A stretch of 64,000 nucleotides of DNA from Bradyrhizobium sp. NP1 (lineage in GTDB: Bacteria; Pseudomonadota; Alphaproteobacteria; Rhizobiales; Xanthobacteraceae), in the NCBI RefSeq assembly GCF_030378205.1, contig NZ_CP127385.1, positions 2,830,001 through 2,894,000 on the forward strand, written 5' to 3'. Position numbers and translations under genes: made by a program. Shown here piece after piece: positions 17,223 through 26,368 of this stretch. A model generated the notes under the pieces. That model made no database searches. It had not been told where the DNA came from and worked only from the letters and a program-made list of their open reading frames with translations. Every line of letters begins with the position of its first letter. Within the stretch, counting starts at the first letter, position 1.

Positions 17223-18188
17223 TCAGAACCCGTAGAGCCGTGCCGGATTGTCGACCAGGATCGTCTTCCGGGTCGCGTCATCCGGCGCCCAGACCGGAAG
17301 CTGGTTGAACAGGCGGCCATCGTCGATCTGGAACAGCGGCGTCACGTCGGTCGGCTTGTTGCCCGGCGGCGTCACCGAGTCCGGATGCGGCCAGTCGGTG
17401 CCCCAGACGATGCGCTCGGGATTGGCCGCGATCAGCGCTTTGGCGAGCGGCGTGGCATCGAGATAGTCAGGTGCGAGCTTCGAGGCGCGATAGGCGCCGG
17501 AGATCTTCACATAGGCCTTGCCGGATTTTACGAGATCCACCAGATCGGCAAAGCCAGGCTGCGTGGGGCCGGCCTCCGCCACCGCGCCGCCGAAATGATC
17601 GAACACCACGGGCACCGGCGAGGCCAGGACCTGCTCCTTGATCGCGGAGATCACCGGAAGCAGCGTGTAGATCTGCACGTGCCAGCCACGCGCCTTCATG
17701 CGATCGGCGGCGGCCGTAAAGCGCGCGCGGGCGACATTGGGATCGTTGACGCCGCTGGTGGCGAGGTTGAGGCGGATGCCGCGGAAGCCGTCCTTCTGCA
17801 TCCGGTCGAGATCGCTCTCCGGCGTCTTGTCGTCGATCACGGCGACGCCGCGCGCGGTGGCGCCGCGCGCCCGCATGCCGAATATCGTCGCCGAATTGTC
17901 GGTGCCGTAGACGCTGGGGGTCACGATCACCACGCGCTCGATCTTCAGCGCCCCGTGCAGCGCCGACATCTCTTCTGGCGAAGCGGGCTCCGGCGTATAG
18001 ACGCGCCCTGCGAAGAACGGGAATTTCTCGGGATCGCCATGAATATGGGTATGGCAGTCGCAGGCCCCTGCGGGCACGTCGAAATTCACTGGCGTTGACG
18101 GTTGCGCTGCCTTGGCAAGGGCTTGTCTGTTGGTCATGGCTACTCCGGCGGCGACCGAGGCGAGCAGGATTCCGCGTCTGGTCAGCAT
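17223..18188 (-). CDS. Exported TIM-barrel amidohydrolase (2-pyrone-4,6-dicarboxylate hydrolase-like)
   Basis: A 321-residue metal-dependent hydrolase. An N-terminal LTRRGILLASVAAG followed by NRQALAKA looks like a Tat-type or Sec signal, so it is probably periplasmic. The mature part begins with CDCHTHIHGDPEKFPF, the metal-binding start of the amidohydrolase_2/LigI family, and ends with VWGTDWPHPD, carrying the conserved Asp. Relatives open lactone rings of aromatic breakdown products, but periplasmic members usually lack a known substrate. GGTAAC supplies the ribosome site. It is convergent with the CoA-transferase gene, 9 bases apart. Confidence 0.87.
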   Translation of the reverse strand: MLTRRGILLASVAAGVAMTNRQALAKAAQPSTPVNFDVPAGACDCHTHIHGDPEKFPFFAGRVYTPEPASPEEMSALHGALKIERVVIVTPSVYGTDNSATIFGMRARGATARGVAVIDDKTPESDLDRMQKDGFRGIRLNLATSGVNDPNVARARFTAAADRMKARGWHVQIYTLLPVISAIKEQVLASPVPVVFDHFGGAVAEAGPTQPGFADLVDLVKSGKAYVKISGAYRASKLAPDYLDATPLAKALIAANPERIVWGTDWPHPDSVTPPGNKPTDVTPLFQIDDGRLFNQLPVWAPDDATRKTILVDNPARLYGF

Positions 18189-18279
18189 GGGTGTTACCTC
18201 ATTTATTTTTTTGGGCTCGATGAGCGCGCTTCAGCGTGAACCGTTCCACCGCTGTCCGCAAGGCGGATTCGGTGCACAT

Positions 18280-18828
18280 TCAGCGATCGAGCGCCGCACA
18301 AACTGTCGTGACGAGCTCGGAGAGCGGCCTTGATCCGTCGAACCGCAACACCGGGCAGGGCAGTCGCGCAAGCCACGCCTCCTGCCGCGCCAGGTTGCGA
18401 CCCTCGCGATCCCCGGCCTCGTAACGCGAGGCCCAGTCGATGAACTCTTCGGTCTCCTGATGTCGCCAGCCGCCGGGGCCGATGGCTTCCGCTCCGAAAT
18501 GCCTGGCCTCGCGGACGCGCAGGCGCTGCATCCGAACCTCGTGCGGCGTCCTCAGGAACACCACGAGATCGAGCAGGGGAATGAGTTCGTCGCCCCAGGG
18601 GTCGAGCCCGCCGCTCAGGATCCAGTCCACGCGTGGCACGAACATCTCATGCATCAGGCGCAGGCGCTCCGCGGGGTCGCGCAGGGTGCGATAGGGCGGC
18701 ACCGTGGGAGCCCAGAAATAATCGTCGGTGTCGTGGTGCGGCAGCGCGAGCGCATCTGCGAGCGCGCGGCCGAGCGTGGTGGCGCCGGCGCCGGAAGCGC
18801 CCGTGATGTGGATGCGGCGGTTTTCCAT
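18280..18828 (-). CDS. P-loop nucleoside/nucleotide kinase-like ATPase with altered Walker A
   Basis: A 182-residue P-loop protein of the adenylate-kinase/shikimate-kinase type. The phosphate-binding loop is GASGAGATTLGRALA, with Ala where the Walker A Lys normally sits, a feature of this small family. A later DLVVFLRTPHEVRMQRL segment and an Arg-rich lid (RVREARHF) fit a nucleotide kinase fold. The substrate is not recognised. The start is the ATG at 18826-18828; the frame extends upstream to 19029 without conservation. It is divergent from the acetyl-CoA hydrolase-like gene. Confidence 0.82.
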   Translation of the reverse strand: MENRRIHITGASGAGATTLGRALADALALPHHDTDDYFWAPTVPPYRTLRDPAERLRLMHEMFVPRVDWILSGGLDPWGDELIPLLDLVVFLRTPHEVRMQRLRVREARHFGAEAIGPGGWRHQETEEFIDWASRYEAGDREGRNLARQEAWLARLPCPVLRFDGSRPLSELVTTVCAALDR

Positions 18829-19022
18829 GGAATGATCTGGCGTTATTCGAGAGAGGCTCTGCCTGTGATCGATGGCAAATCGATGGTCATGGCGCAATCC
18901 GCTTCTTGCGCGGGTCGCAGTTGCAGCGCGCAAGAGTCGCAGGTTGGCAGGCGCGATGCTAGAACGGGACAGGCCGCGCTCGATTCCGTGCTCGGCCTGC
19001 TCGCGGAGCAAACTTGCCTTCC

Positions 19023-20885
19023 ATGCCAAAACAGTTCTCCGACCCCGAGGCGATCGCCGAAGACATCATTCGCGACGTCGGTCGCAATCTCGTGGTCGGG
19101 CTGCCGCTCGGCCTCGGCAAGGCCAACCACATCGTCAACGCGCTCTATGCGCGCGCTGCCGCCGATCCCTCGATCAAGCTCACGTTTCTTTCGGCGCTGA
19201 CGCTGGAAAAGCCGCAGCCGACAAACCTGCTCGAACGCCGCTTCATCGAGCCGGTGATCGATCGCCTGTTCGGCGGCTATCCGGACCTCGCCTACGCCGA
19301 TGCGCTGCATCACGGCCGCCTGCCGCCCAACATCAGCGTCATCGAGTTCTTCTTCCTTGCCGGCCGATGGCTGCACGTCCCTTATGCGCAACAGCACTTC
19401 ATCGCCGCCAACTATACCCACGCCGTGTCCTATCTGCTGGAGCGCGGGTTGAACGTGGTCGTTCAGCTCGTGGCCAAGCGCGTCATCGATGGCAAGGCCA
19501 GCTACAGCCTGAGCTGCAACACCGACACCACGCTCGAGGTGCTGCGCGCCCGCCGCGAGGGCACGGCGTCGTTCAAGCTGGTCGGCCAGGTCAATTCCGA
19601 ATTGCCGTTCATGCCTGGACCGGGCGTGCTGCCGGCGGATGAATTCAGCGCGGTGCTCGAGAGCCCCGCCACCGAATTCCCGCTGTTCGCGCCGCCGTCG
19701 GAGCCGATCAGCGACACCAAATATGCGATCGGGCTGCATGCGGCGAGCCTCGTGCGCGACGGCGGGAGCTTGCAGATCGGCATCGGCCAGGTCGGTGATG
19801 CGCTGGCGCAGGGGCTCGTGGTGCGCCACCGCAGCAACGGCGAATTTCGCGCGATCATGCAGCGCCTTTCCCCGGCGCGCGCGCCATTGCCGCCCGCGCA
19901 GGCCGGCCCGTTCGACAAGGGGCTCTACGGCGTCAGCGAAATGCTGTTCGAGGCGTTTCTCGGCCTGGTCGAGGCCGACATCCTCAAGCGCGAGGTCGAC
20001 GGCGTGGTGCTGCACGGCGCCTTCTTCCTCGGGCCGAAATCGTTCTACCGCGCGCTCCGCGAGATGCCGGGCGAACAGCTCGCCCGCATCCAGATGATGC
20101 CGGTGTCCTTCACCAACGAGCTCTATGGCGAGGAGGAGGCGCAGAAGCGCGCGGCGCGCGTCGATGCCTGTTTCGTCAACAACACCATGATCGCGACATT
20201 GCTGGGGGCGGCTGTCTCCGACGGCCTCGAGAACGGCCAGGTCGTGAGCGGCGTCGGCGGCCAGTATAATTTCGTGGCGCAGGCCTTTGCGCTGCGTGGG
20301 GCCCGCTCGATCCTCGCGCTGGAGGCGGCGCGGCGCGCGGGCGCGAAGTGGCAATCCAACATCCGCTGGGCTTATGGCCACGAGACCATTCCGCGGCATC
20401 TGCGCGATATTTTCGTCACCGAGTACGGCATCGCCGATGTCAGGGGCAAATCGGATGCCGACGTCATCGCGGCGATGCTGTCGATCGCGGATGCACGCTT
20501 CCAGGACGAATTGATGCGGGGCGCCAAGGACGCCGGCAAGCTGCCGAGGACGTACGAGATTCCGGCCGCCCACCGCGAGAACACGCCGGAGCGGATTGCC
20601 GCGGCGCTGAAGCCCGCGCGCGAGGCGGGCCTGTTGCCGTCATTCCCGTTCGGCAGCGATTTCACCGATATCGAGCAGCGCCTGATTCCGGCGCTGCAGC
20701 TCCTGCAGGAAGCGCAGGCCTCACCGCTGCGGCTCGCCTCCATGCTGTGGCAGGGCATGCGAAAGCCGGATTCCGCCAACGAGCCGTATCTGGCGCGGCT
20801 CGGGCTCGACCGTCCCAAGAGTTTTACCGAGCGCGCCTATCGCGTGCTGGTGGCCGCGGCGCTGGCGCGCAGCGGCGCGCCTTGA
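19023..20885 (+). CDS. Acetyl-CoA hydrolase/CoA-transferase family protein
   Basis: A 620-residue protein with the two-domain CoA-transferase fold of acetyl-CoA hydrolases and 4-hydroxybutyrate CoA-transferases. Segments include VVGLPLGLGKANHIVNALYA near the N-terminus, SLQIGIGQVGDAL mid-protein, GVGGQYNFVAQAFALRGARS, and the C-terminal FVTEYGIADVRGKSD. It is longer than typical members (about 430-500), with an extra C-terminal helical part. It should transfer CoA to or from a short carboxylate in the cytoplasm. The start is the ATG at 19023. Together with the neighbouring CoA-transferase and enoyl-CoA hydratase it suggests acyl-CoA metabolism. Confidence 0.85.
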   Translation: MPKQFSDPEAIAEDIIRDVGRNLVVGLPLGLGKANHIVNALYARAAADPSIKLTFLSALTLEKPQPTNLLERRFIEPVIDRLFGGYPDLAYADALHHGRLPPNISVIEFFFLAGRWLHVPYAQQHFIAANYTHAVSYLLERGLNVVVQLVAKRVIDGKASYSLSCNTDTTLEVLRARREGTASFKLVGQVNSELPFMPGPGVLPADEFSAVLESPATEFPLFAPPSEPISDTKYAIGLHAASLVRDGGSLQIGIGQVGDALAQGLVVRHRSNGEFRAIMQRLSPARAPLPPAQAGPFDKGLYGVSEMLFEAFLGLVEADILKREVDGVVLHGAFFLGPKSFYRALREMPGEQLARIQMMPVSFTNELYGEEEAQKRAARVDACFVNNTMIATLLGAAVSDGLENGQVVSGVGGQYNFVAQAFALRGARSILALEAARRAGAKWQSNIRWAYGHETIPRHLRDIFVTEYGIADVRGKSDADVIAAMLSIADARFQDELMRGAKDAGKLPRTYEIPAAHRENTPERIAAALKPAREAGLLPSFPFGSDFTDIEQRLIPALQLLQEAQASPLRLASMLWQGMRKPDSANEPYLARLGLDRPKSFTERAYRVLVAAALARSGAP

Positions 20886-20903
20886 GGCTGCCGCGGTGGG
20901 AAA

Positions 20904-21022
20904 GTCGTCATGGCCGGGCAAAAGCGCGAAGCGCGTCTTCGCGCTAGATGACCCGGCCATCCATCTTTCGTGAAAGAAACAATCGTTTGATGGACACGCG
21001 GGTCAGGCCCGCGTGTGACGAC
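20904..21022. repeat. Long palindromic intergenic repeat between convergent genes
   Basis: The outer ends GTCGTCA (20904-20910) and TGACGAC (21016-21022) are reverse complements. Nested inside are TGGCCGGG/CCCGGCCA and a strong hairpin AGCGCGAAG-CGCG-TCTTCGCGCT. It is of the same type as 4621-4710 and 15721-15804, enlarged by the inner hairpin, and may also serve as a terminator for both flanking genes. Confidence 0.65.
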
Positions 21023-21050
21023 TGGGTACGCGGCGTCCGCCTCGCAGACC

Positions 21051-21830
21051 TTACCGGTTCCTGTTCACCGGCTTGCGCTTCTCGATGAAGGCGGCCATGC
21101 CCTCGGCGCGGTCTTCCAGCGCGAAGGTCGAATGAAACAGGTTGCGCTCGACATTGAGCCCGTCGGACAGCGATGTCTCGAAGGCGCGGTTGACCGCCTC
21201 CTTGGCCATCGCCGCGGCCGGCTGCGACATCGAGGCGATCTTCTCGGCGGCCGCAAGCGCCTCCTCCATCAGCTTGTCGGCGGCGACCACGCGGCTGACG
21301 AGGCCGGAACGCTCGGCCTCCGCTGCATCCATCATGCGCCCGGTCAGGCACAGGTCCATCGCCTTGGACTTGCCGATCGCGCGGGTCAGCCGCTGCGTGC
21401 CGCCGATGCCCGGAATGGTGCCGAGAGTTATTTCGGGCTGGCCAAACTTCGCGGTGTCGGCGGCGATGATGATGTCGCACATCATGGCGAGCTCGCAGCC
21501 GCCGCCGAGCGCGTAGCCCGCGACCGCCGCGATCGTCGGCTTGCGGCATCGGGCGACGCGGTCGCCGCCGGCGCTGGCGAAGTCCGACGAGAACATGTCG
21601 ATGAAGCGTTTCGGCTGCATCTCCTTGATGTCGGCGCCGGCGGCAAAGGCCTTGTCGCTGCCGGTGAGCACGATACAGCCTATGGCGTCGTCAGCCTCGA
21701 GGTCGTCGACCGCCGCCGCGATCTCGCGGAACACGCCGAAGGAGAGCGCATTGAGCATTTTCGGGCGGTTCAGCCTGATGATGCCGACCGCGCCCTGGGT
21801 TTCGACGATGATGTTTTCGAATGTGCTCAT
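21051..21830 (-). CDS. Enoyl-CoA hydratase
   Basis: A 259-residue crotonase-family enzyme that adds water to 2-enoyl-CoA in beta-oxidation. The oxyanion-hole segment [11 protein letters not shown] and the two catalytic Glu are present: [15 protein letters not shown] (first Glu) and [19 protein letters not shown] (second Glu). Length is canonical and the C-terminus ([12 protein letters not shown]) is the usual one. GGGGTCAGGTC precedes the ATG at 21828-21830. No thiolase or dehydrogenase is adjacent, so the fatty-acid substrate is general or unknown. Confidence 0.95.
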   Translation of the reverse strand: MSTFENIIVETQGAVGIIRLNRPKMLNALSFGVFREIAAAVDDLEADDAIGCIVLTGSDKAFAAGADIKEMQPKRFIDMFSSDFASAGGDRVARCRKPTIAAVAGYALGGGCELAMMCDIIIAADTAKFGQPEITLGTIPGIGGTQRLTRAIGKSKAMDLCLTGRMMDAAEAERSGLVSRVVAADKLMEEALAAAEKIASMSQPAAAMAKEAVNRAFETSLSDGLNVERNLFHSTFALEDRAEGMAAFIEKRKPVNRNR

Positions 21831-21957
21831 GACCTGACCCCGCGCAAGCTTTGTTGCGCAATCTGCCTGCTGCAGGGACAGTCTTCAAGTGGGCGAAAGG
21901 CGCGCCGCGGCGCCAGGTTGACGCCAGGCCGGCGCGCCTTTCGTTGAAACAGGCCGC

Positions 21958-22560
21958 TTACGCGATGAACATGCGCGCGGCGGAGGCGACCGTCAGGAGC
22001 GCGCCAAAGCTGATGAAGATCTTTCCGATCAGCGAACTCTGGTCCCACGCCGAGCCTTCGCTGCTTTCCTGGCTGCGGGCGCTGGATGAGGCCGCAGGCG
22101 CCTCGGCGGAGGCCATCGCGATGACCTTTGGCGCCGGCGGATCGTCGCTCAGCGCGCGATCGAGGTCGTTGAGCTGATCGGGTGCGACCACCTGCGCTTC
22201 TGTGGCCGGCGGGCTGTTCGCCGCGGCCTGCGTAAGATCGGTGGCGCGTGCGGTCATCGCGCTGGCGCTTGCAGCCGCCGGATTGTCCGGAGCCGGCATT
22301 TGCGCATTGGCGTCGGCCACAGTGGCCGACAGCGGCGCGCCGCCACCGGCATCGGCAGTATTGGCGTCCTTCGCCTTGCTGTTTTCGGCCTGATCGTCGG
22401 ATGACCGGGCCGCCTTGCCACTGCGCTGCTGCGCGTGGTGGCGCTTGACGGCCTTTGCGCCGGAATCATCCGACGCCGCGGAAGCCAGCGGAGCGCCGGC
22501 AAAACACACCAAAAGCCCTGTTGCGAGTATCACCGCCGTGCGCCCGCTGGCTCTGATCAT
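21958..22560 (-). CDS. Hypothetical exported Ala/Ser-rich protein with C-terminal membrane segment
   Basis: About 200 residues, with no family recognised. An N-terminal signal peptide ends near APLASA. The middle is low-complexity, rich in Ala, Ser, Asp and Pro (residues 30-165). The C-terminus (SSLIGKIFISFGALLTVASA) is a hydrophobic helix. The start is the ATG at 22558-22560 because GGGGAG lies 7 bases before it; a TTG six bases upstream is less likely. It is divergent from the ecfF/osrA pair, about 295 bases away. Confidence 0.65.
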   Translation of the reverse strand: MIRASGRTAVILATGLLVCFAGAPLASAASDDSGAKAVKRHHAQQRSGKAARSSDDQAENSKAKDANTADAGGGAPLSATVADANAQMPAPDNPAAASASAMTARATDLTQAAANSPPATEAQVVAPDQLNDLDRALSDDPPAPKVIAMASAEAPAASSSARSQESSEGSAWDQSSLIGKIFISFGALLTVASAARMFIA

Positions 22561-22810
22561 TGGCAATCTCCCCGAATTTGCCAGTCCCTAACCGGCGAAC
22601 AGAGACCCCGGGTGATGTCCGCAACGGGGCGAAATGTGGGAATCTTCGGGCTTCGCCGGGCAAAAGCGGGGCACGGCCGCCCGTGGCCGATCTCCGGTAC
22701 TGCCCACGTTGCCCCGGCGATGCCAGCCGTTCCAATCGGTGTTATGAGACGGGCGGCCGGCCCGGTCTGAATCGACCGTGATCACGATTTCGTGATTTTT
22801 GATCTCAGAC

Positions 22811-22835
22811 GTAACAAATTGAAAGATCGATCGAA
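22811..22835 (+). promoter_or_regulatory. Candidate ECF16-type (EcfF/SigF) promoter upstream of the sigma gene
   Basis: GTAAC at 22811-22815 and CGAA at 22832-22835 are 16 bases apart. They resemble the Caulobacter SigF promoter (GTAACC, then CGAA), one base shorter in spacing. The element lies 20 bases before the GTG start of the sigma gene, suggesting autoregulation. Confidence 0.5.
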
Positions 22836-22854
22836 TTGCAATCCAGGAGCGGGC

Positions 22855-23400
22855 GTGCGGGAGCGTGAAGACGAATGGACCGGCCTGATGCGGTCGGCCA
22901 TCGCGGGAGACGGCGCGGCCTATCACCGCCTGCTCAGGTCCGTCACACCGGTGCTGCGGGCCACGGCGCGGCGCGGGCTCGCGCGCGCTGGACAGCCGGT
23001 CGATCAAGCCGAGGACATCGTGCAGGACATTTTGCTGGCGGTGCATCTGAAACGACATACCTGGGACGCCGACGCGCCGTTCGCGCCCTGGCTGTTTGCG
23101 ATCGCCCGCAACAAGCTGATCGATGCGCTCCGACGGCGGGGCAGGCGCGTGTTCGTCGACGTCGACGATTTGGCCGAGACGCTGGCCGGCGAGCCGGCCG
23201 CCGAAACGGTCGCGCCGGGCGAGGTCGCGGCCCAGCTCAATACCCTGCCGGCGCGCCAGCGCGAGGTGCTGCAATCGATCGCGGTCGATGCCGCCTCGAT
23301 CAAGGACACCGCCGCCAAATTCTCGATGAGCGAGGGTGCCGTCCGCGTGGCGCTGCATCGCGCTCTTGCCAGCCTCACCGCCAAACTCCGGGATCGATGA
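22855..23400 (+). CDS. ecfF: ECF sigma factor of the EcfF/SigF (ECF16) type
   Basis: A 181-residue sigma factor with region 2 (VDQAEDIVQDILLAVHL, PWLFAIARNKLIDALRR) and region 4 (LPARQREVLQSIAVD, DTAAKFSMSEGAVRVALHR). I start at the GTG at 22855 because AGGAG is 5 bases upstream and a likely promoter lies just before it; the ATG at 22792 would sit upstream of that promoter. It is followed after 2 bases by its membrane anti-sigma factor. In Bradyrhizobium and Caulobacter the homologous pair (EcfF-OsrA, SigF-NrsF) answers to reactive oxygen or chlorine species and heavy metals through cysteines in the anti-sigma protein. Confidence 0.88.
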   Translation: MREREDEWTGLMRSAIAGDGAAYHRLLRSVTPVLRATARRGLARAGQPVDQAEDIVQDILLAVHLKRHTWDADAPFAPWLFAIARNKLIDALRRRGRRVFVDVDDLAETLAGEPAAETVAPGEVAAQLNTLPARQREVLQSIAVDAASIKDTAAKFSMSEGAVRVALHRALASLTAKLRDR

Positions 23401-23402
23401 GC

Positions 23403-24038
23403 ATGGATACCGATCAACTCATCCGCACCCTCGCTGCCGACGACACCCGTGCCCGCCCGGTCGGCTTCGTGCTGACGCTGGCCCTGCTCGCGGCCGCGCC
23501 GGTCTCGCTCCTGATCTTCTTCGCCGAGCTCGGCGTGCGGCCGGACGTGATGACGGCAATGCACAATCCGTTCTTCGACCTGAAATTCGCGGTGACGCTC
23601 GCGCTCGCCTCCGCCGCCATCATCGTCAGCCTGCATCTGACGCGCCCGGAAGCCTCGATGCGAGGCTGGGGCTGGCTGTTCGTGATTCCGGCCGGCCTTC
23701 TGGTCGCCGGCATCTCCGGCGAGATGATGATGCCGCAGCGCCTGCCGATGATGACGCGGCTGGTCGGCCATAATTCGCGTGTCTGCCTGACCGCGATCCC
23801 GGTGATGTCGCTGCCGCTGCTCGCGGCGGCGCTGGTCGGGCTGCGCCATGGCGCGACGACCAGGCCTGCGCTTGCCGGCGCCGCCGCCGGCATGCTGTCG
23901 GCGGGGCTGGCGGCGACCTTCTACGCCTCGCATTGCACCGACGACTCGCCGCTGTTCGTGGCGACCTGGTACACGATCGGCACCGCGCTGATCACCGCGA
24001 TCGGCGCGCTCATCGGATCGCGCGTGCTGCGCTTCTAG
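23403..24038 (+). CDS. osrA: Redox-sensing membrane anti-sigma factor (DUF1109, OsrA/NrsF type)
   Basis: A 211-residue DUF1109 protein with six hydrophobic helices and a short cytoplasmic N-terminus (MDTDQLIRTL). Two conserved cysteines are visible, Cys128 in GHNSRVCLTAIP and Cys178 in YASHCTDDSPLF, at almost the same positions as the two cysteines known to control OsrA of B. japonicum. Oxidation or metal binding there is thought to release the sigma factor. It begins 2 bases after the ecfF stop. The stop is 9 bases from the convergent DUF2336 gene, with no visible terminator. Confidence 0.9.
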   Translation: MDTDQLIRTLAADDTRARPVGFVLTLALLAAAPVSLLIFFAELGVRPDVMTAMHNPFFDLKFAVTLALASAAIIVSLHLTRPEASMRGWGWLFVIPAGLLVAGISGEMMMPQRLPMMTRLVGHNSRVCLTAIPVMSLPLLAAALVGLRHGATTRPALAGAAAGMLSAGLAATFYASHCTDDSPLFVATWYTIGTALITAIGALIGSRVLRF

Positions 24039-24047
24039 CGCGATCGC

Positions 24048-25154
24048 TCAGGCCGCCGGCGCCGCGGATTGCTGCATGCGGTGGAAGCGCAGCACCTGCT
24101 GCGCGGTCGACGGCCGCAGCCGTTCATAGGTTTCCTTGCAGGCTGCGATGTCCGCCGGTTCGCCGCCCATCAGCTCGTCGCGCATGTTGATGATCGCCTT
24201 CACCGTCGACCACGACATGCCCGAAACCTTGGCCAGGATCATCACGCCCTCGGCACGCGTCTCGACCATCATGCTTTCGGCGACAGCTACCGGCACGTTG
24301 GCGAGCGCGGCGATCGAGGCGTTGGTCTCGTCGAACTTGCCGCCCTCGGCGAAGCTGGCGACCTGGTGCTCGTCGAGACGGCCATCCTCGAACAGCGACT
24401 TGACCAGCGCATGCGCGATCGCGGTCTGCTGGCTCATCGCCGCGCGCGAGGTGCGCGCACGCCGCGTGACCTCGTGCACCGCGTCCGGCACTTCGCCGGC
24501 ATGCTGCGGATCGGCGGCCTCCAGCCGCGCCCGCACCGTCGCGGACGCCTTCGCAAGCAGCTTGAGATAGAGATGGCGCGGCAGCGTCGGCCGCAACCCG
24601 ACGCAGGTCGCGAGATTGTCGTCGCCCTCGGCGCGACTGACCAGCCGCGTGAAGCCGCGCTCGGTAAATTCGGCGCCGGGATTGTTGACCGTGTTCTGGA
24701 TCACTTCGTCATTGCCACGCAGCACCAGCACGTCGGTCACCGCGCCGCTCAGCACGCGGCGGGTCGAGATCGCCATCAGATGAGCCTGGCTCTTGCTGCG
24801 CGCCGTCTCGATCAGGATCTCGTCGTCGAGCCGCTCCGATTTCGACAGCACGGGGCCGGCGATCTCGATGACGTCGTCGAAGGCGAGGGTGCGGATGGTG
24901 CGCGGTGGCGCGGTGTCGATCGGGGCGAGGCGGCTCGCCAGCAGCGCCCTGGCCGAGGTCTCGATATGCATCATCAGGCACTGGAACACGTCGTCGAAAA
25001 GCGTGATCTGCTCGTCTGAGAAATCGACCGCGCCGTTGACGAAGAGGTCGGTGACGCGGCGCAGCGTCTCGACCCGGCGCGCCACCGTGCCGTGCGCGAG
25101 CGCGCTCTGCAGCTCGTCGAGCAGGTTTTCTGAAGCAATCGATTTCGAACTCAT
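24048..25154 (-). CDS. DUF2336 domain protein
   Basis: A 368-residue soluble, mostly helical protein of the DUF2336 family found in Rhizobiales and relatives. The N-terminal part (NLLDELQSALAHGTVARRVE) and HEAT-like helices run through the domain, and the C-terminal region (WSTVKAIINMRDEL) is shared with orthologues. No catalytic motif or membrane segment is visible. The function is unknown; in this family some members sit near c-di-GMP and chemotaxis genes, and the next gene upstream is a diguanylate cyclase on the same strand. A second, diverged DUF2336 gene is at 59049-60029. Confidence 0.85.
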   Translation of the reverse strand: MSSKSIASENLLDELQSALAHGTVARRVETLRRVTDLFVNGAVDFSDEQITLFDDVFQCLMMHIETSARALLASRLAPIDTAPPRTIRTLAFDDVIEIAGPVLSKSERLDDEILIETARSKSQAHLMAISTRRVLSGAVTDVLVLRGNDEVIQNTVNNPGAEFTERGFTRLVSRAEGDDNLATCVGLRPTLPRHLYLKLLAKASATVRARLEAADPQHAGEVPDAVHEVTRRARTSRAAMSQQTAIAHALVKSLFEDGRLDEHQVASFAEGGKFDETNASIAALANVPVAVAESMMVETRAEGVMILAKVSGMSWSTVKAIINMRDELMGGEPADIAACKETYERLRPSTAQQVLRFHRMQQSAAPAA

Positions 25155-25225
25155 GACTCTGTCCTGGAGTATCCGGATGCCGGATCGGCGATCGATTCTT
25201 CGCCTCGGCAGTAAAAATGATTTGG

Positions 25226-26368
25226 TCAGGCGCTGGCGGTGCGGTTGCGTCCCTGCGCCTTGGCTGAATAGAGCGCGCGATCGGCGCGCGCGAGGAGGGT
25301 GTCGGGGCTCTCGTCCGCGCGAAGCGCCGTGATGCCGGCGGAGATCGTCACCTGCATGCCCGGCGAGAATGCGCTCCAGTCGAGATTGGCGATGATGACG
25401 CGCAGCCGCTCGAGGACACGGTCTGCGGTTTCCGGCGCGGTGTCGGGCAGGATCAGCAGGAATTCCTCGCCGCCGTAGCGACCGAACCGGTCGATCGGGC
25501 GGATATTGGCGAACGTCGTGATCGCGAAGGTGCGCAGCACCTCATCGCCGATCGGATGGCCGTAGGCGTCGTTGATGCGCTTGAACCAGTCGAGGTCGAT
25601 CAGCGCGACGGCGCACGGTTTTTGCGTGCGCCGCGCGCGGGCGATCTCCTCATCGAGCATGCGCATGATGCAGCGCCGGTTGTGCGAGCCGGTCAGCTCG
25701 TCGAGCTCGGCGAGCTCCTCGATGCGTTTGTTGGCGTCGGCAAGCTCGACGCTGCGCCGGTACAGCTTCTTGCGCAGCGAATCGCCGTAGAGGCCGACGA
25801 AGGCGCACTGGCCGATGGTCAGGATGAAGGAGAGCGTGCTGGCGAGGCGCTCCATGCTGTTCGATACCGGCAGGCCGATTGGACCGGAGGCGAGCATGAA
25901 GATCGGCGCGACGCAGGCGGTCGTGAAGGTCCAGGAGGCTGCGGCCTGCAGCGACGTCATGCGCAGCGAGGCGACGGCGAAGATCAGGAACAGGACGTTC
26001 AGGAAGGCGTAGCCGATCGCGGGCGCGGCGAGCAGGAAGCCGAGCTGGATCACCACATGGCCGACCACCTGGAATACCGCCAGATGATGATCGGCGAAGC
26101 GGTCGCTGACATAGGTTTCCGACAGCAGGGCAAATACGCCGACCAGGCCGACGCCAGACAGGAAAAAGGCCGACGGGATCAGGAGCGAAACCGTGCCGGC
26201 ATGGGCGTAGATCAGGAGGACGCTGGCGCCGAGCCCGTAGCTCAGCACCTGCATGGCGAGCGTCTGGCGGCGCTGGATGGCGCGGCGCTTCAACAGGCCT
26301 CGCGGGAGCGGCTTGGCGGGTGCGGCTCCTTCCCTGGAATCCTGAACTAGTGAAGCCGCGCTGACCAT
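25226..26368 (-). CDS. Membrane diguanylate cyclase (GGDEF domain)
   Basis: A 380-residue protein making the second messenger c-di-GMP from GTP. Residues 40-195 hold about six membrane helices with no recognised sensor domain. A short coiled linker (ELADANKRIEELAELDELTG) leads to the GGDEF domain. The active site is GGEEF at 299-303, and the inhibitory I-site RPID (290-293) is placed five residues before it, so product feedback is expected. It is transcribed leftward toward the DUF2336 gene, 71 bases apart, perhaps as one unit. Divergent from an ECF sigma operon. Confidence 0.93.
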   Translation of the reverse strand: MVSAASLVQDSREGAAPAKPLPRGLLKRRAIQRRQTLAMQVLSYGLGASVLLIYAHAGTVSLLIPSAFFLSGVGLVGVFALLSETYVSDRFADHHLAVFQVVGHVVIQLGFLLAAPAIGYAFLNVLFLIFAVASLRMTSLQAAASWTFTTACVAPIFMLASGPIGLPVSNSMERLASTLSFILTIGQCAFVGLYGDSLRKKLYRRSVELADANKRIEELAELDELTGSHNRRCIMRMLDEEIARARRTQKPCAVALIDLDWFKRINDAYGHPIGDEVLRTFAITTFANIRPIDRFGRYGGEEFLLILPDTAPETADRVLERLRVIIANLDWSAFSPGMQVTISAGITALRADESPDTLLARADRALYSAKAQGRNRTASA

